A stretch of 64,000 nucleotides of DNA from Rhizobium sp. CSW-27. GTDB taxonomy: Bacteria; Pseudomonadota; Alphaproteobacteria; Rhizobiales; Rhizobiaceae. This document shows positions 55,886 through 63,950 of this stretch, one piece after another. A program made the position numbers and the translations under genes. Under the pieces are notes generated by a model. It ran no database searches and was not told the DNA's origin. It saw only the letters and a program-made list of their open reading frames with translations. The number at the start of each line of letters is the position of its first letter. The stretch's first letter is position 1. The stretch lies in contig NZ_JAHHZO010000002.1 of NCBI RefSeq assembly GCF_018760785.1, positions 608,295 through 672,294 of the forward strand, in the 5' to 3' direction.

Positions 55886-56383
55886 ATGGAGGAGATCGGC
55901 ATTGAACCGATCCGGGAGGCGCATATCGAGGGCTTTCACATGGCCCTCGACACGGTGGCCCGGGAACGTCGATACCTGTCTTTTCTGGAGGCGCCTCCGC
56001 TGGAGGGCACCCGCGACTTCGTGCTGGACAATATCCGCAACGGCCACCCGCAATTCGTCGCGCTTGCGAATGGCGCGGTGGTCGGCTGGTGCGACATCCG
56101 TCGTCATCAGCGGGAGGTTCAGGCCCATCGCGGCACGCTCGGCATGGGAATCGTGCCTGGTTATCGCGATCGCGGGCTTGGCCGGCGGCTGATTGCCACC
56201 ACCATCGATGCGGCCCGCGCGCTGGGTCTGCACCGGATCGATCTTGATGTCTATGCGGACAACCTGCGCGCCAAGGCTCTCTACGAGAGGGTGGGCTTCG
56301 TGCAGGAAGGCCGGGCGCGGGACGGCGTGTGCATCGACGGCCGGTTCATCGATGTCATCCAGATGGCGTTGCTGCTGGGGTGA
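55886..56383 (+). CDS. GNAT-family N-acetyltransferase
   Basis: A 165-residue acetyltransferase with the acetyl-CoA-binding loop in GIVPGYRDRGLGRRLI (about residues 89-104) and the usual LHRIDLDVYADNLRAKALYERVGF second half. The substrate is not known. It begins one base after the trpE(G) stop and may be co-transcribed. Confidence 0.88.
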   Translation: MEEIGIEPIREAHIEGFHMALDTVARERRYLSFLEAPPLEGTRDFVLDNIRNGHPQFVALANGAVVGWCDIRRHQREVQAHRGTLGMGIVPGYRDRGLGRRLIATTIDAARALGLHRIDLDVYADNLRAKALYERVGFVQEGRARDGVCIDGRFIDVIQMALLLG

Positions 56384-56455
56384 AGGCTTGCAGGCGGCGT
56401 TTGAGCCAAACACTTTGACTTTTGCGGCAATCCGAGCGATAGACGCCACGAAATC

Positions 56456-56493
56456 GAAACCGCCGGGCGCTACACGAGCGCTCCGGCGGTTTC
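56456..56493 (+). terminator. Hairpin terminator between gnat and the CDF gene
   Basis: GAAACCGCCGG pairs with CCGGCGGTTTC across a GC-rich loop that also pairs (GCGCT/AGCGC). It ends the trpE(G)-gnat transcript. Confidence 0.8.
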
Positions 56494-56540
56494 GCTGTTT
56501 CAGGCCTCTTGCAAATCATTCGCATGCGCATGGAAAGACG

Positions 56541-57452
56541 ATGACCGACGACGAAAAGCACCTAGTGCAGCGGCTGGCCCTGTGGGGAATCCCCCTCTCG
56601 ATCGGCGTGATGGCCCTGAAACTCCTGGCCTGGTGGGTTACCGGTTCGGTGGCGCTGCTATCGGATGGCCTGGAATCCTCCGTCAATGTCACGGCGGCGG
56701 TGGTGGCCTATGTGGTGATCCGTTATGCCCAGCGCCCTGCCGATCACGACCACCAGTTCGGTCATCACAAGGCGGAATATCTGTCGGCCGTGCTGGAAGG
56801 CGTGCTGATCGTGATCGCCGCGCTCCTGATCGTCAAGGAGGCCTGGGGCGGGCTGATGGAGCCACGCCTGCCGGAGGCGCCGGTGCTCGGCCTCGCCATC
56901 AATGCGCTGGCCGGCGTCATCAATGCCGTCTGGGCAAGCGTGCTGATGCGCATCGGCACCAGCCACCGCTCGCCGGCGCTCAAGGCGGACGGTCAGCATG
57001 TCATGTCGGATGTGGTCACATCCGCCGGGGTGCTTGTCGGGCTCGTGCTGGCGATTGTGACGGGCTATGCCATCCTCGATCCGGTGCTGGCCATCATCGT
57101 CGGCATCAACATCCTGTTCCAGGGTTACAAGGTGATCTCCCATTCGCTGGGGGCCCTGATGGACAAGGCCGTCGAGCCGGAGGAGGAGGAGGCGATCCGC
57201 GAGGCGATCCGCGCCAATTCCGCCGGCGTTCTCGGCGTGCATGATCTGCGCACCCGTCGCGCCGGCGCCGCCGCCTTCATCGATTTCCATCTGGTGGTTC
57301 CCGCAGACATGGCCGTCGGCAAGGCGCATGAAATCTGCGATCGCTTGGAAGATGCGATCAAGACGGCTATTCCCGGCGCATCACTCGCCATTCATGTGGA
57401 GCCGGAGGGCGAACGCGCCCACGGGCTCAAGGTCAAGGTAGAAGGTCAATAG
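56541..57452 (+). CDS. Cation diffusion facilitator
   Basis: A 303-residue CDF-family metal exporter with six membrane helices in about residues 10-205 and a C-terminal cytoplasmic domain. The first metal-site residues are in [11 protein letters not shown] and [13 protein letters not shown], the second in [15 protein letters not shown] (His and Asp). It would export Zn, Fe, Co or a similar ion; the metal is not certain. ATG 56541 follows GGAAAG and the family N-terminus; longer upstream reading is rejected. Confidence 0.9.
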   Translation: MTDDEKHLVQRLALWGIPLSIGVMALKLLAWWVTGSVALLSDGLESSVNVTAAVVAYVVIRYAQRPADHDHQFGHHKAEYLSAVLEGVLIVIAALLIVKEAWGGLMEPRLPEAPVLGLAINALAGVINAVWASVLMRIGTSHRSPALKADGQHVMSDVVTSAGVLVGLVLAIVTGYAILDPVLAIIVGINILFQGYKVISHSLGALMDKAVEPEEEEAIREAIRANSAGVLGVHDLRTRRAGAAAFIDFHLVVPADMAVGKAHEICDRLEDAIKTAIPGASLAIHVEPEGERAHGLKVKVEGQ

Positions 57453-57453
57453 A

Positions 57454-57918
57454 ATGAGCATGACGGATGTCAGCGGGCTGTCGCAGCTCGGAAAACAGGT
57501 GGACGCGCCGGCAAGCCCGGAAGCGGCGGTGCTGGAACGGGTGCCGAACGGCAATGCCGGAACCGATTACGTGGTGCGCTTCACCGCGCCGGAATTCACT
57601 TCGCTCTGCCCGATGACCGGCCAGCCGGATTTCGCCCATATCGTCATCGATTACATTCCGGGCGACTTCCTGGTGGAATCCAAGTCGCTGAAGCTGTTCC
57701 TCGTGTCGTTCCGCAATCACGGGGCCTTCCATGAGGACTGCTCGGTCTATATCGCCAAGCGTCTCGTGGACCTGCTTGCTCCGAAATGGCTGCGGATCGG
57801 TGCCTACTGGTATCCGCGCGGCGGCATTCCGATCGATGTCTTCTGGCAGACCGGGGCGGCGCCGGAGGGCGTGTGGCTGCCGGACCAGGGCGTGCCGACC
57901 TATCGCGGCCGCGGCTGA
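57454..57918 (+). CDS. queF: NADPH-dependent 7-cyano-7-deazaguanine reductase
   Basis: A 154-residue QueF (type I), which reduces preQ0 to preQ1 for queuosine in tRNA. The nucleophile Cys52 is in [11 protein letters not shown] with Asp59, and the QueF motif is ESKSLK at 75-80. It starts one base after the CDF gene, probably in the same operon. The short length without a second domain shows the unimodular form. Confidence 0.95.
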   Translation: MSMTDVSGLSQLGKQVDAPASPEAAVLERVPNGNAGTDYVVRFTAPEFTSLCPMTGQPDFAHIVIDYIPGDFLVESKSLKLFLVSFRNHGAFHEDCSVYIAKRLVDLLAPKWLRIGAYWYPRGGIPIDVFWQTGAAPEGVWLPDQGVPTYRGRG

Positions 57919-57940
57919 TCGGTTCCGTGCACCGATCACG

Positions 57941-57965
57941 GGAGAGGCGGCAGAACCGCCTCTCC
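57941..57965. terminator. Bidirectional hairpin after queF
   Basis: GGAGAGGCGG-cagaa-CCGCCTCTCC, a perfect 10-base stem, lies between the convergent queF and DUF2076 genes and can stop transcripts from both sides. Confidence 0.8.
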
Positions 57966-57973
57966 GCACGGCG

Positions 57974-58810
57974 TCAGGCAAAGCTGCTGTCGTCGCCGTC
58001 GTAATCGCTGTCGCCGGCGCTCCAGTCGGAGGCGAAGGTATCATCGGCCGGCTGCAGGCCGTCATCGGGCGGCAGATCGGCATTTTGAACATCATTGCCG
58101 CCTGCCGCATCCTGGGCGGCCCAATCCTGGCCCGGATCGCCGGCTGCATCGCCGTAATAGTTGTTGATCACGGTTTCCTCGACCATTCCGCCGCCAAAGC
58201 CTTCCGCCATCGGATTGCCAAGCCCGAGGCCGGACATGTGATGGCCGAAAATGCCGCTCAGCGAATTGGCGAGCAGCATGCCGCCGGCAACCCCGGCTGC
58301 GGTGCCAAGCGCGCCGGTGAGAAAGCTGCTGCCGGCAGACGGGGCGCGCAGGCCCTGCGGCTGCTGCGACCAGGGGCCGGCGGCGGGCGGCGGTGCATAG
58401 GCTTGCGGCGCGCCATAGCCTTGCGGAGCCCCATAGGCGGGTTGAGCGGCACCCCAGGGACCGGCGGCGGCAGGCTGGACCGGCGCCTGCGGGCGCGGTG
58501 CAGCGCGTGGAGGCTGGCTGGAGCCGAAGATGGAACTCAGAAACCCGCCGCGCTCTTCCTGGGGTGGTGGTGCGGCAGCCTGGGTTTCCAGATCGCGAAT
58601 CCGCGCTTCCAGTTCGGTGATGCGCCGGGAAGCGGCTTCCAGGCCCTTTTCCTGGACGATCACGGCCTGGGCGAGATAATAGGGCGCGGCCGGTTCGCGG
58701 CGCACCGCATCGGCGATCAGCCGCTCGGCATCCGCATCGCGCGGCGTTGCCGCGGCGGTTGCGACACGGTCGAACAGGGCGTTCAGCAACTGGCGTTCTT
58801 CCGGTGACAT
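57974..58810 (-). CDS. DUF2076 protein
   Basis: A 278-residue protein. Its N-terminal DUF2076 helix hairpin (MSPEERQLLNALFDRV, DAVRREPAAPYYLAQAVIVQEKGLEAA) runs to about residue 85, then a low-complexity Ala/Pro/Gln/Gly-rich part and a small hydrophobic GTAAGVAGGMLLAN stretch with acidic tail. The function is unknown. Start ATG 58810 is used since AGGAG lies six bases before it; the ATG two codons upstream is too close. Confidence 0.85.
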   Translation of the reverse strand: MSPEERQLLNALFDRVATAAATPRDADAERLIADAVRREPAAPYYLAQAVIVQEKGLEAASRRITELEARIRDLETQAAAPPPQEERGGFLSSIFGSSQPPRAAPRPQAPVQPAAAGPWGAAQPAYGAPQGYGAPQAYAPPPAAGPWSQQPQGLRAPSAGSSFLTGALGTAAGVAGGMLLANSLSGIFGHHMSGLGLGNPMAEGFGGGMVEETVINNYYGDAAGDPGQDWAAQDAAGGNDVQNADLPPDDGLQPADDTFASDWSAGDSDYDGDDSSFA

Positions 58811-58910
58811 GTTCATCTCCTGGCTGATGGATTGCTGCCATGCATGAGAAGAAAATGGGGCCGGATTCCGGCTTTTGCAGCCGGCGGAATCTTAAATCTC
58901 GGTAAGCTTG

Positions 58911-58940
58911 GGAGCGGGGCCGGCGGGCCGGCCCCGCTCC
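58911..58940. terminator. Hairpin downstream of hupE
   Basis: GGAGCGGGGCCGG pairs with CCGGCCCCGCTCC (13 bases, 4-base loop), six bases from the hupE stop. It probably ends the hupE mRNA. Confidence 0.8.
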
Positions 58941-58945
58941 AGAGA

Positions 58946-59536
58946 TCAGCCGCCGAACACCAGCGAAAGGCCGGCAAGGGCGGTCAGCGCGCCGACGACG
59001 CGGGCGGCAACCGGCGTGGCGCGCTGGGCCACGATGCCAAGGCCGATGCCGGCCACGTGCAGCAGCGCGGTGGAGAGAACGAAGCCGAGGCCGAACTGCA
59101 GCGCACCGGCCTCACCCAGTTCCGCGCCATGCGCATGGCCATGGAAAAGCGCGAAGATGGCGACGACCGCGGCGCAGCCTGCGACCGGAAGGCGGGCGGC
59201 CATGGCGACCAGCAGGCCAAGGCCGATGACCGAGGCGAGAATCGCCGGCTCGACGAAGGGAAGGTGAACGCCGAGCACGGCAAGCAGGAAGCCGAAGGCC
59301 ATGGTGGAGACGAAGGCGGCCGGCACGGCCCAGAGTGCTGCCCGGCGCTCGGGATTTGCAGCGATCTGTGCCGCCCACAGGCCGACGGAGACCATGACCA
59401 GTACGTGGTCGGCACCGAAGATCGGATGCGAGAGGCCGGCGGCAAACGAGCCGTGCGCCAGCGGATCGAGATGGGCAAAGGCCGGTGCGGCGGCGGCGGC
59501 CAGCATGGCGGCGGTGAGCGAAAGGCGTTTCAACAT
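58946..59536 (-). CDS. HupE/UreJ-family metal permease
   Basis: A 196-residue membrane protein with a signal-type first helix ending in AFAHLDPLAHG and about six further helices. The family motif HPIFGADH lies at about 37-44 and binds nickel or cobalt. HALFHGHAHGAELG holds further histidines. HupE/UreJ proteins supply Ni or Co, but no urease or hydrogenase gene is nearby. Divergent from clpP with a perfect 15-base palindrome between. Confidence 0.87.
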   Translation of the reverse strand: MLKRLSLTAAMLAAAAAPAFAHLDPLAHGSFAAGLSHPIFGADHVLVMVSVGLWAAQIAANPERRAALWAVPAAFVSTMAFGFLLAVLGVHLPFVEPAILASVIGLGLLVAMAARLPVAGCAAVVAIFALFHGHAHGAELGEAGALQFGLGFVLSTALLHVAGIGLGIVAQRATPVAARVVGALTALAGLSLVFGG

Positions 59537-59601
59537 GGAGGTTCCCCTGAAATGGCGGCGAGCGGATGCCGGGAGGCGGTCACCCATCGCCAGCCGCAAG
59601 A

Positions 59602-59616
59602 TTAGGCAGTGCCTAA
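59602..59616. promoter_or_regulatory. Perfect 15-bp palindrome, candidate operator
   Basis: TTAGGCA-G-TGCCTAA is a perfect dyad 66 bases upstream of hupE and about 121 bases before the divergent clpP paralogue. A metal-responsive or other dimeric repressor is a plausible binder; the protein is not known. Confidence 0.45.
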
Positions 59617-59736
59617 AAATCTGTCCATCCGCAAAATGACGAAGGCGGCATTCACCTTACTCGTGTTTCGCTCATTGTTTTACGCCGCCGAACGCATTAT
59701 GTCCGAAGCTACGGAACTGAGATTGGAGAGCGCTCG

Positions 59737-60324
59737 ATGCTTGATGAAAACGACGACGACAAGAGCAAGGAATTGCCGCTCGGCAAGGAAACGGAGGCGA
59801 ACCTTTTCAAGTCGCGCTCGATCTTCATCTATGGCGGGATCACGCAGGAACTGGCGCAGAAGGTGTGCACGCAGCTGGTGGCCCTTGCCGCCGCCTCCGA
59901 CGAGGACATCCGCATCTACGTGAACTCGCCCGGCGGTCACGTCGAATCGGGCGATTCCATCCATGACATGATCAAGTTCATCAAGCCGAAGGTCTGGATC
60001 ATCGGCACGGGCTGGGTCGCGTCTGCCGGCGCGCTGATCTATGTGTCGGTGCCGAAGGAACGCCGTATCTGCCTGCCGAACACCCGCTTCCTGCTGCATC
60101 AACCGTCCGGCGGCACGCGCGGCATGGCCTCCGACATCGAGATCCAGGCCCGCGAGATCATCAAGATGAACCAGCGCCTGATCAAGATCTTCTCCAAGGC
60201 CACCGGCCAGACGGAAGAGAAGATCGCCAAGGACATCGACCGCGACTACTGGCTGTCGGCCGAGGACGCCGTGGCCTATGGCCTGGTCTCGAAGATCGTC
60301 GAAAGCCAGTCGGAAATCGGCTGA
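59737..60324 (+). CDS. clpP: ClpP-family serine protease (paralogue)
   Basis: A 195-residue ATP-dependent Clp protease proteolytic subunit. The catalytic triad is intact: Ser96 (ASAGA), His121 (LLHQPSGG) and Asp170. It is unlinked to clpX or tig, and the oxyanion-region stretch [12 protein letters not shown] differs from the GQAASMGA of the main ClpP, so it is an additional copy as in many rhizobia. It lacks a long propeptide. A strong terminator follows. Confidence 0.9.
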   Translation: MLDENDDDKSKELPLGKETEANLFKSRSIFIYGGITQELAQKVCTQLVALAAASDEDIRIYVNSPGGHVESGDSIHDMIKFIKPKVWIIGTGWVASAGALIYVSVPKERRICLPNTRFLLHQPSGGTRGMASDIEIQAREIIKMNQRLIKIFSKATGQTEEKIAKDIDRDYWLSAEDAVAYGLVSKIVESQSEIG

Positions 60325-60353
60325 GCCTTTCGCGGCAAACCGTTCGACATGCA

Positions 60354-60381
60354 CCCCGCCGGAGCGATCCGGCGGGGTTTT
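60354..60381 (+). terminator. Rho-independent terminator after clpP
   Basis: CCCCGCCGG-agcgat-CCGGCGGGG followed by TTTT. Confidence 0.92.
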
Positions 60382-60450
60382 CCGTATCGATGAACCGGGC
60401 AGGGCAGTGCCTTCAACTCGTCCCGGCGCTGTTGTGCAAGGCAAGACCCG

Positions 60451-61416
60451 ATGAGCATTCCGACCGTTCACCCCTATCCCTTCGACCCGACCTATGGCTA
60501 CGGTCTGGAGGCGCTTCTTGCCCTGACGCCGCCCGAGGCGCCGCAGGGGTTCGATGCCTTCTGGGCCAGGCGCTACGAGCGGGCGCTGAAGGTGAAGCCG
60601 CAGCCCGAGCTTCTGCCGGGCGCCAGCGACCATGACGACTGGCATGTGCGCGAGATCCGCTTCACCTCCACCGACCGGGTGCGCATCGGCGGCTGGCTGT
60701 TGACGCCGAAGGGGCGGGAAGTGCAGCGCGGCATCGTCGTCGGCCATGGATATGGCGGGCGCGATGCGCCGGACTACGATTATCCGGTGAAGGATGCGGC
60801 CCTTCTCTTTCCCTGCTTTCGCGGCATGTCGAAAAGCCCGCATCCGCCGATTTCCGGTAATGCCGTCTGGCACGTGCTCCACCACATCGACAAGCCGGAG
60901 CGCTACGTGATCGGCGGCTGCGTCGAGGATCTGTGGATTGCGGTCTCGGCGCTTTCCACCCTGTTTCCGAAGCTTGCCGGGCGCATCGGCTATAGCGGCA
61001 TCAGTTTTGGCGGCGGCATCGGCGCGCTGGCGATGCCTTACGACCGGCGTATCGATCGCGGCTTTCTCGAAGTGCCGACCTTCGGCAACCGTCCGCTGTG
61101 GCTGACGCTGCCGAGCACCGGCAGTGCGGCTTCCGTGCAGGCCTACCGACGCACGCATCCGGAGGTGGACGAGACGCTCAGGCTCTTCGATTCGGCGACC
61201 GCCGCAACCCGCATCACCCAGCCCATGCTGGTGGCGGCGGCGCGGTTCGATCCGGCTGTCGCACCGCCCTGCCAGTTTTCCGTGGCCAATGCGCTGCCGA
61301 AATCAAAATTTAATGAAACCTTCATTCTCGACGCGGGGCACTTCGACTATCCTGACGCTGCGGTGCAGCATAACCTTCTCTGCGAGAAGGTCAGGCAGTT
61401 CTTCGGGGTGACATGA
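60451..61416 (+). CDS. Acetylxylan-esterase-like alpha/beta-hydrolase (AXE1)
   Basis: A 321-residue carbohydrate-esterase-7-like hydrolase. The nucleophile elbow is GYSGISFGGG with Ser185; the acid is in ARFDPAVAPP and the catalytic His in LDAGHFDYPD. It probably deacetylates xylan-derived sugars or cephalosporin-like esters; the substrate is not certain. Its stop overlaps the next start (ATGA), so the two hydrolases form an operon. Confidence 0.82.
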   Translation: MSIPTVHPYPFDPTYGYGLEALLALTPPEAPQGFDAFWARRYERALKVKPQPELLPGASDHDDWHVREIRFTSTDRVRIGGWLLTPKGREVQRGIVVGHGYGGRDAPDYDYPVKDAALLFPCFRGMSKSPHPPISGNAVWHVLHHIDKPERYVIGGCVEDLWIAVSALSTLFPKLAGRIGYSGISFGGGIGALAMPYDRRIDRGFLEVPTFGNRPLWLTLPSTGSAASVQAYRRTHPEVDETLRLFDSATAATRITQPMLVAAARFDPAVAPPCQFSVANALPKSKFNETFILDAGHFDYPDAAVQHNLLCEKVRQFFGVT

Positions 61417-62141
61417 TCCGGGAATATCTACGCTGGTACAGTCCACGGCTCCATCGTGACATGGAGCTTCTTGTTTTCGGTCATGCCGGCGCAAAGGTCC
61501 TGATGTTCCCGACCCGGGAGGGCCGCTTCTTCGAATACGAGCAACTCGGCGTGGTGGCGAGCCTTGCGGAGAAGGTGAGGGCGGGGCAGCTGCAGCTGTT
61601 CTGCATCGAAGGGCTGGCGGGGGAAACCTTCTACAGCCACTGGCGCCACCCCGCCGACCGCATCCGCCGTCACGCGCTCTTCGAAGACTATGTGCTGGAA
61701 GAAGTGCTGCCGCTGATGAACGCGCGCAACCACCATGACTGCACCATTGCGCAGGGCTGCAGCCTCGGTGCCTTCCAGGCCGCCAGCCTCGCCTTCCGCC
61801 ACCCGCATCTGTTCCGCAAGCTCGTCGCCTTTTCCGGCCGCTACGACCTCACCCTCAAGGTGGAACATTTCGACGATCTGCTGGGCGGCTACTACGACAA
61901 CGACGTCTATTTCCGCACGCCGACCCACTTTCTCGCAAACCTTCCTGCCGGCCCGCAGCTCGACCACCTGCGCCGGATGGAGATCGTGCTGACGATCGGC
62001 GCCGAAGACCCTTTCCTCGAGAACAACCGCCATCTCAGCCACCTGCTGCAGGAGCACGGCGTGCAGCACCAGATGCACATCTGGCACGGCCGCGCCCACC
62101 GCGCCGGCGCCTGGCGAAGGATGGCACCGCTTTATATTTGA
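61413..62141 (+). CDS. Alpha/beta-hydrolase, putative esterase
   Basis: A 242-residue hydrolase of the putative-esterase family. The nucleophile elbow is GCSLGAF with Ser117, the Asp lies in TIGAEDPFLENN and the His in WHGRAHRAG. EDYVLEEVLPLMN and the RHPHLFRKLVAFSGRYDL stretch agree with the family. It overlaps the AXE1 gene by 4 bases. Its substrate is not known, but two coupled esterases suggest breakdown of acylated carbohydrates. Confidence 0.82.
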   Translation: MIREYLRWYSPRLHRDMELLVFGHAGAKVLMFPTREGRFFEYEQLGVVASLAEKVRAGQLQLFCIEGLAGETFYSHWRHPADRIRRHALFEDYVLEEVLPLMNARNHHDCTIAQGCSLGAFQAASLAFRHPHLFRKLVAFSGRYDLTLKVEHFDDLLGGYYDNDVYFRTPTHFLANLPAGPQLDHLRRMEIVLTIGAEDPFLENNRHLSHLLQEHGVQHQMHIWHGRAHRAGAWRRMAPLYI

Positions 62142-62480
62142 GGGGGACGAGAGGAGGTCGCCGGGATGGATATCTCAGGGGTCAAGTCGACGTGCCGTGC
62201 CCCACCATCTGCGGTCTTCAGGATAAGCTCGACGCCGCCGCCAACAGATCGCATGTAGCGGACGACCGATGAAAGCAGAACATCGTCCGCGCGCTCCATC
62301 TTCGAGACGGTATTCTGCGTCATACCGGCCCGGGCTGCGACCTCCTGCTGGGTGGCCTGCATGGCCTTGCGGACCTCGGCCAGTGCTTTGCCAAGCCGCC
62401 GCTCGTCGCGCTTGGCGTCGGAGGCGTGCGCGGACGCCGTCCGGCAGTTCAGCGCGCATTGTTTCCCAGTCAGTGTCCAT
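62132..62480 (-). pseudogene. XRE-family antitoxin, frameshifted
   Basis: The ATG at 62480 begins MDTDWETMRAELPD, but near 62435-62439 the frame breaks. The rest of the protein continues in the next frame (ASDAKRDERRLGKALAEV, then the XRE helix-turn-helix QQEVAARAGMTQNTVSKMERAD and GGVELILKTADGG). One extra base in GACGGCG explains it. The region is the antitoxin half of a HigBA/RelE-XRE pair. It could also reflect a sequencing error or an internal start at ATG 62362, which would give only 76 residues. Confidence 0.75.
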
Positions 62481-62610
62481 TGCGTTTCTCCTTCAGCCAG
62501 GCGGAAAAGCGGATATCGGCCTTGCGGATCAGGGTCTTGTAAAACAGCGTCTGACTCATGCCCTGCTTGTCGCCGCCGCAGAGGATGATGGCGCTCTGGG
62601 ACGGATCCAT
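62470..62610 (-). pseudogene. RelE/ParE-like toxin, 5' truncated
   Basis: Forty-six codons remain of a RelE/HigB-like toxin: SAIILCGGDKQGMSQTLFYK then a helix ending in AWLKEKRNGH. Homologues are about 110 residues, so the N-terminal half is missing. An in-frame TAA stands two codons before the ATG at 62610, and AT-rich DNA begins there. The end overlaps the antitoxin start by 11 bases, the usual toxin-antitoxin order. Confidence 0.75.
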
Positions 62611-62672
62611 AAATTAAATATGATTGTTATACTCATGTTAATGTTTGCGTTGATGCTTTCTGGCTGATACGG

Positions 62673-63572
62673 TTGTGCATCAATCCATTTCCCGGGGGGG
62701 CACAGGGCTTGGATCGTCGAGTATTTTCAGACGCGTATGGATTTGCATGGAAGGCGATATTGCTAATTTCAGGCATGCTCATATTGCTTGCGCCCTCAGC
62801 AATTCACGCCTCGGAGACTGATTCCGTACCGTTCCGGAAAACAGTTAAACTGATTTCCGAGAGAGCGATTTCCGATGATATCTATCAGTTTCAAATGGAC
62901 GGGTATGCGTTTCGCGTACCGGTCCGGCATCTGGCTACAATCCTGGAAAACTCAGAGGCTGCTCCGGATGAGTTGCAAAGCGGCTTCTCATTCATTGGGC
63001 TTTGGCCAGGACTGACCGCAAAAACGAGAGACAATGCACCGCAATTTTTAGAGCTTCCCTCAACCTCCAACCTCATAAGGGTGTTCGTCAATCGGAACTG
63101 CACTTCAGTGACGGTGAAGCCGGTCCGACCAAACAAATGCCTAGCAAGCGGAACGCTGGAGCGGCTTTATAAGGGATACGGACTTGACGCAGGCATTGGT
63201 TTCATCTCCGCCTCGGTGAACGATGCGCGCCAAGGGGCTGTGGCTGATATTCCCGGCATGACCTATGAAGGTTTTCCGGTTCTGCAAAAGTCTACTCGTC
63301 CCACCGAAGTCTATCATCTGGTTTACCGCGGTCAGAACGATCTCGGCCAAATAGAATTTGCAACCTGCTCTCCACAGATCAAACCCTACGTGCACCGTTG
63401 CGTGATGCGGATCGCGTGGAAAGACCGCTTCTACCTGAATATCCACATTCGGGGTGGCTTGCTGCCAGAATGGCCCGCAATCAGGGCCGCTGTTCTCGCA
63501 AAGCTCGATGGCTTCGTCATCGGCAAGGACACGCCGCCTCCAGCCGGTCTTGCAATCAAGTATTTTCCTTAA
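62673..63572 (+). CDS. Exported protein of unknown function
   Basis: A 299-codon frame with an N-terminal signal/anchor (AWKAILLISGMLILLAPSAIHA, within residues 24-50) and a mature domain with three or more Cys (about 94-240) and a PEWPAIRAAVLAKLDGF ending. I do not recognise the family. Base composition is markedly more AT-rich than in the preceding genes. The start is uncertain: TTG 62673 is the frame limit, and TTG 62709 follows a G7 tract (62694-62700). The gene after it is frameshifted. Confidence 0.65.
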   Translation: MCINPFPGGAQGLDRRVFSDAYGFAWKAILLISGMLILLAPSAIHASETDSVPFRKTVKLISERAISDDIYQFQMDGYAFRVPVRHLATILENSEAAPDELQSGFSFIGLWPGLTAKTRDNAPQFLELPSTSNLIRVFVNRNCTSVTVKPVRPNKCLASGTLERLYKGYGLDAGIGFISASVNDARQGAVADIPGMTYEGFPVLQKSTRPTEVYHLVYRGQNDLGQIEFATCSPQIKPYVHRCVMRIAWKDRFYLNIHIRGGLLPEWPAIRAAVLAKLDGFVIGKDTPPPAGLAIKYFP

Positions 63573-63595
63573 ATTCTAAGTAGTGGAGGCAGGCG

Positions 63596-63914
63596 ATGGT
63601 CGGGAAAGTTCTTTCTCAAGCGGATATTTTGCTGCTCAAATCCTATGCGGATGCGAAGGACGCCGTGAGTTACTACGAGTTTTTTGATCGAAAAGGGGTG
63701 CGACTATGGCCATCTGGCACTAGGCGTTGTGGAAGGGAATACGTTGGCCGGCGTCGCGGCAAGACTGTATGCGGAAACGGTTGCCGCCGATGACGGCATC
63801 ACATTGTCGGAGAGCGAATGGCAGGCGATCACCAATGAATTGATGCAAGCCGATTTCTTAGCCCGAAAACAGTTGGACACCTCGAAAAACCTACCGCTTT
63901 TGCGATATTCGTGA
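63596..63914 (+). pseudogene. Gene of unknown function, frameshifted at a T6 tract
   Basis: ATG 63596 follows GGAGG at ideal spacing and reads MVGKVLSQADILLLKSYADA up to ...SYYEF, then at TTTTTT (63680-63685) the sensible reading passes to the next frame: LIEKGCDYGHLALGVVEG and onward to ITLSESEWQAITNELMQAD. Five T would keep one frame. The second part ends at 63914, so the C-terminus may be cut by the mobile element just downstream. Family not recognised. It may be a real frameshift, an error, or programmed slippage. Confidence 0.65.
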
Positions 63915-63950
63915 TTCCATCCTGCTTGTTTGATTTGGCGGGAGCGGATG

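Noticed and set aside
53689..55902. 737-codon minus-strand frame opposite trpE(G)
   Set aside because: Shadow of a highly conserved gene; no domain and no ribosome site.
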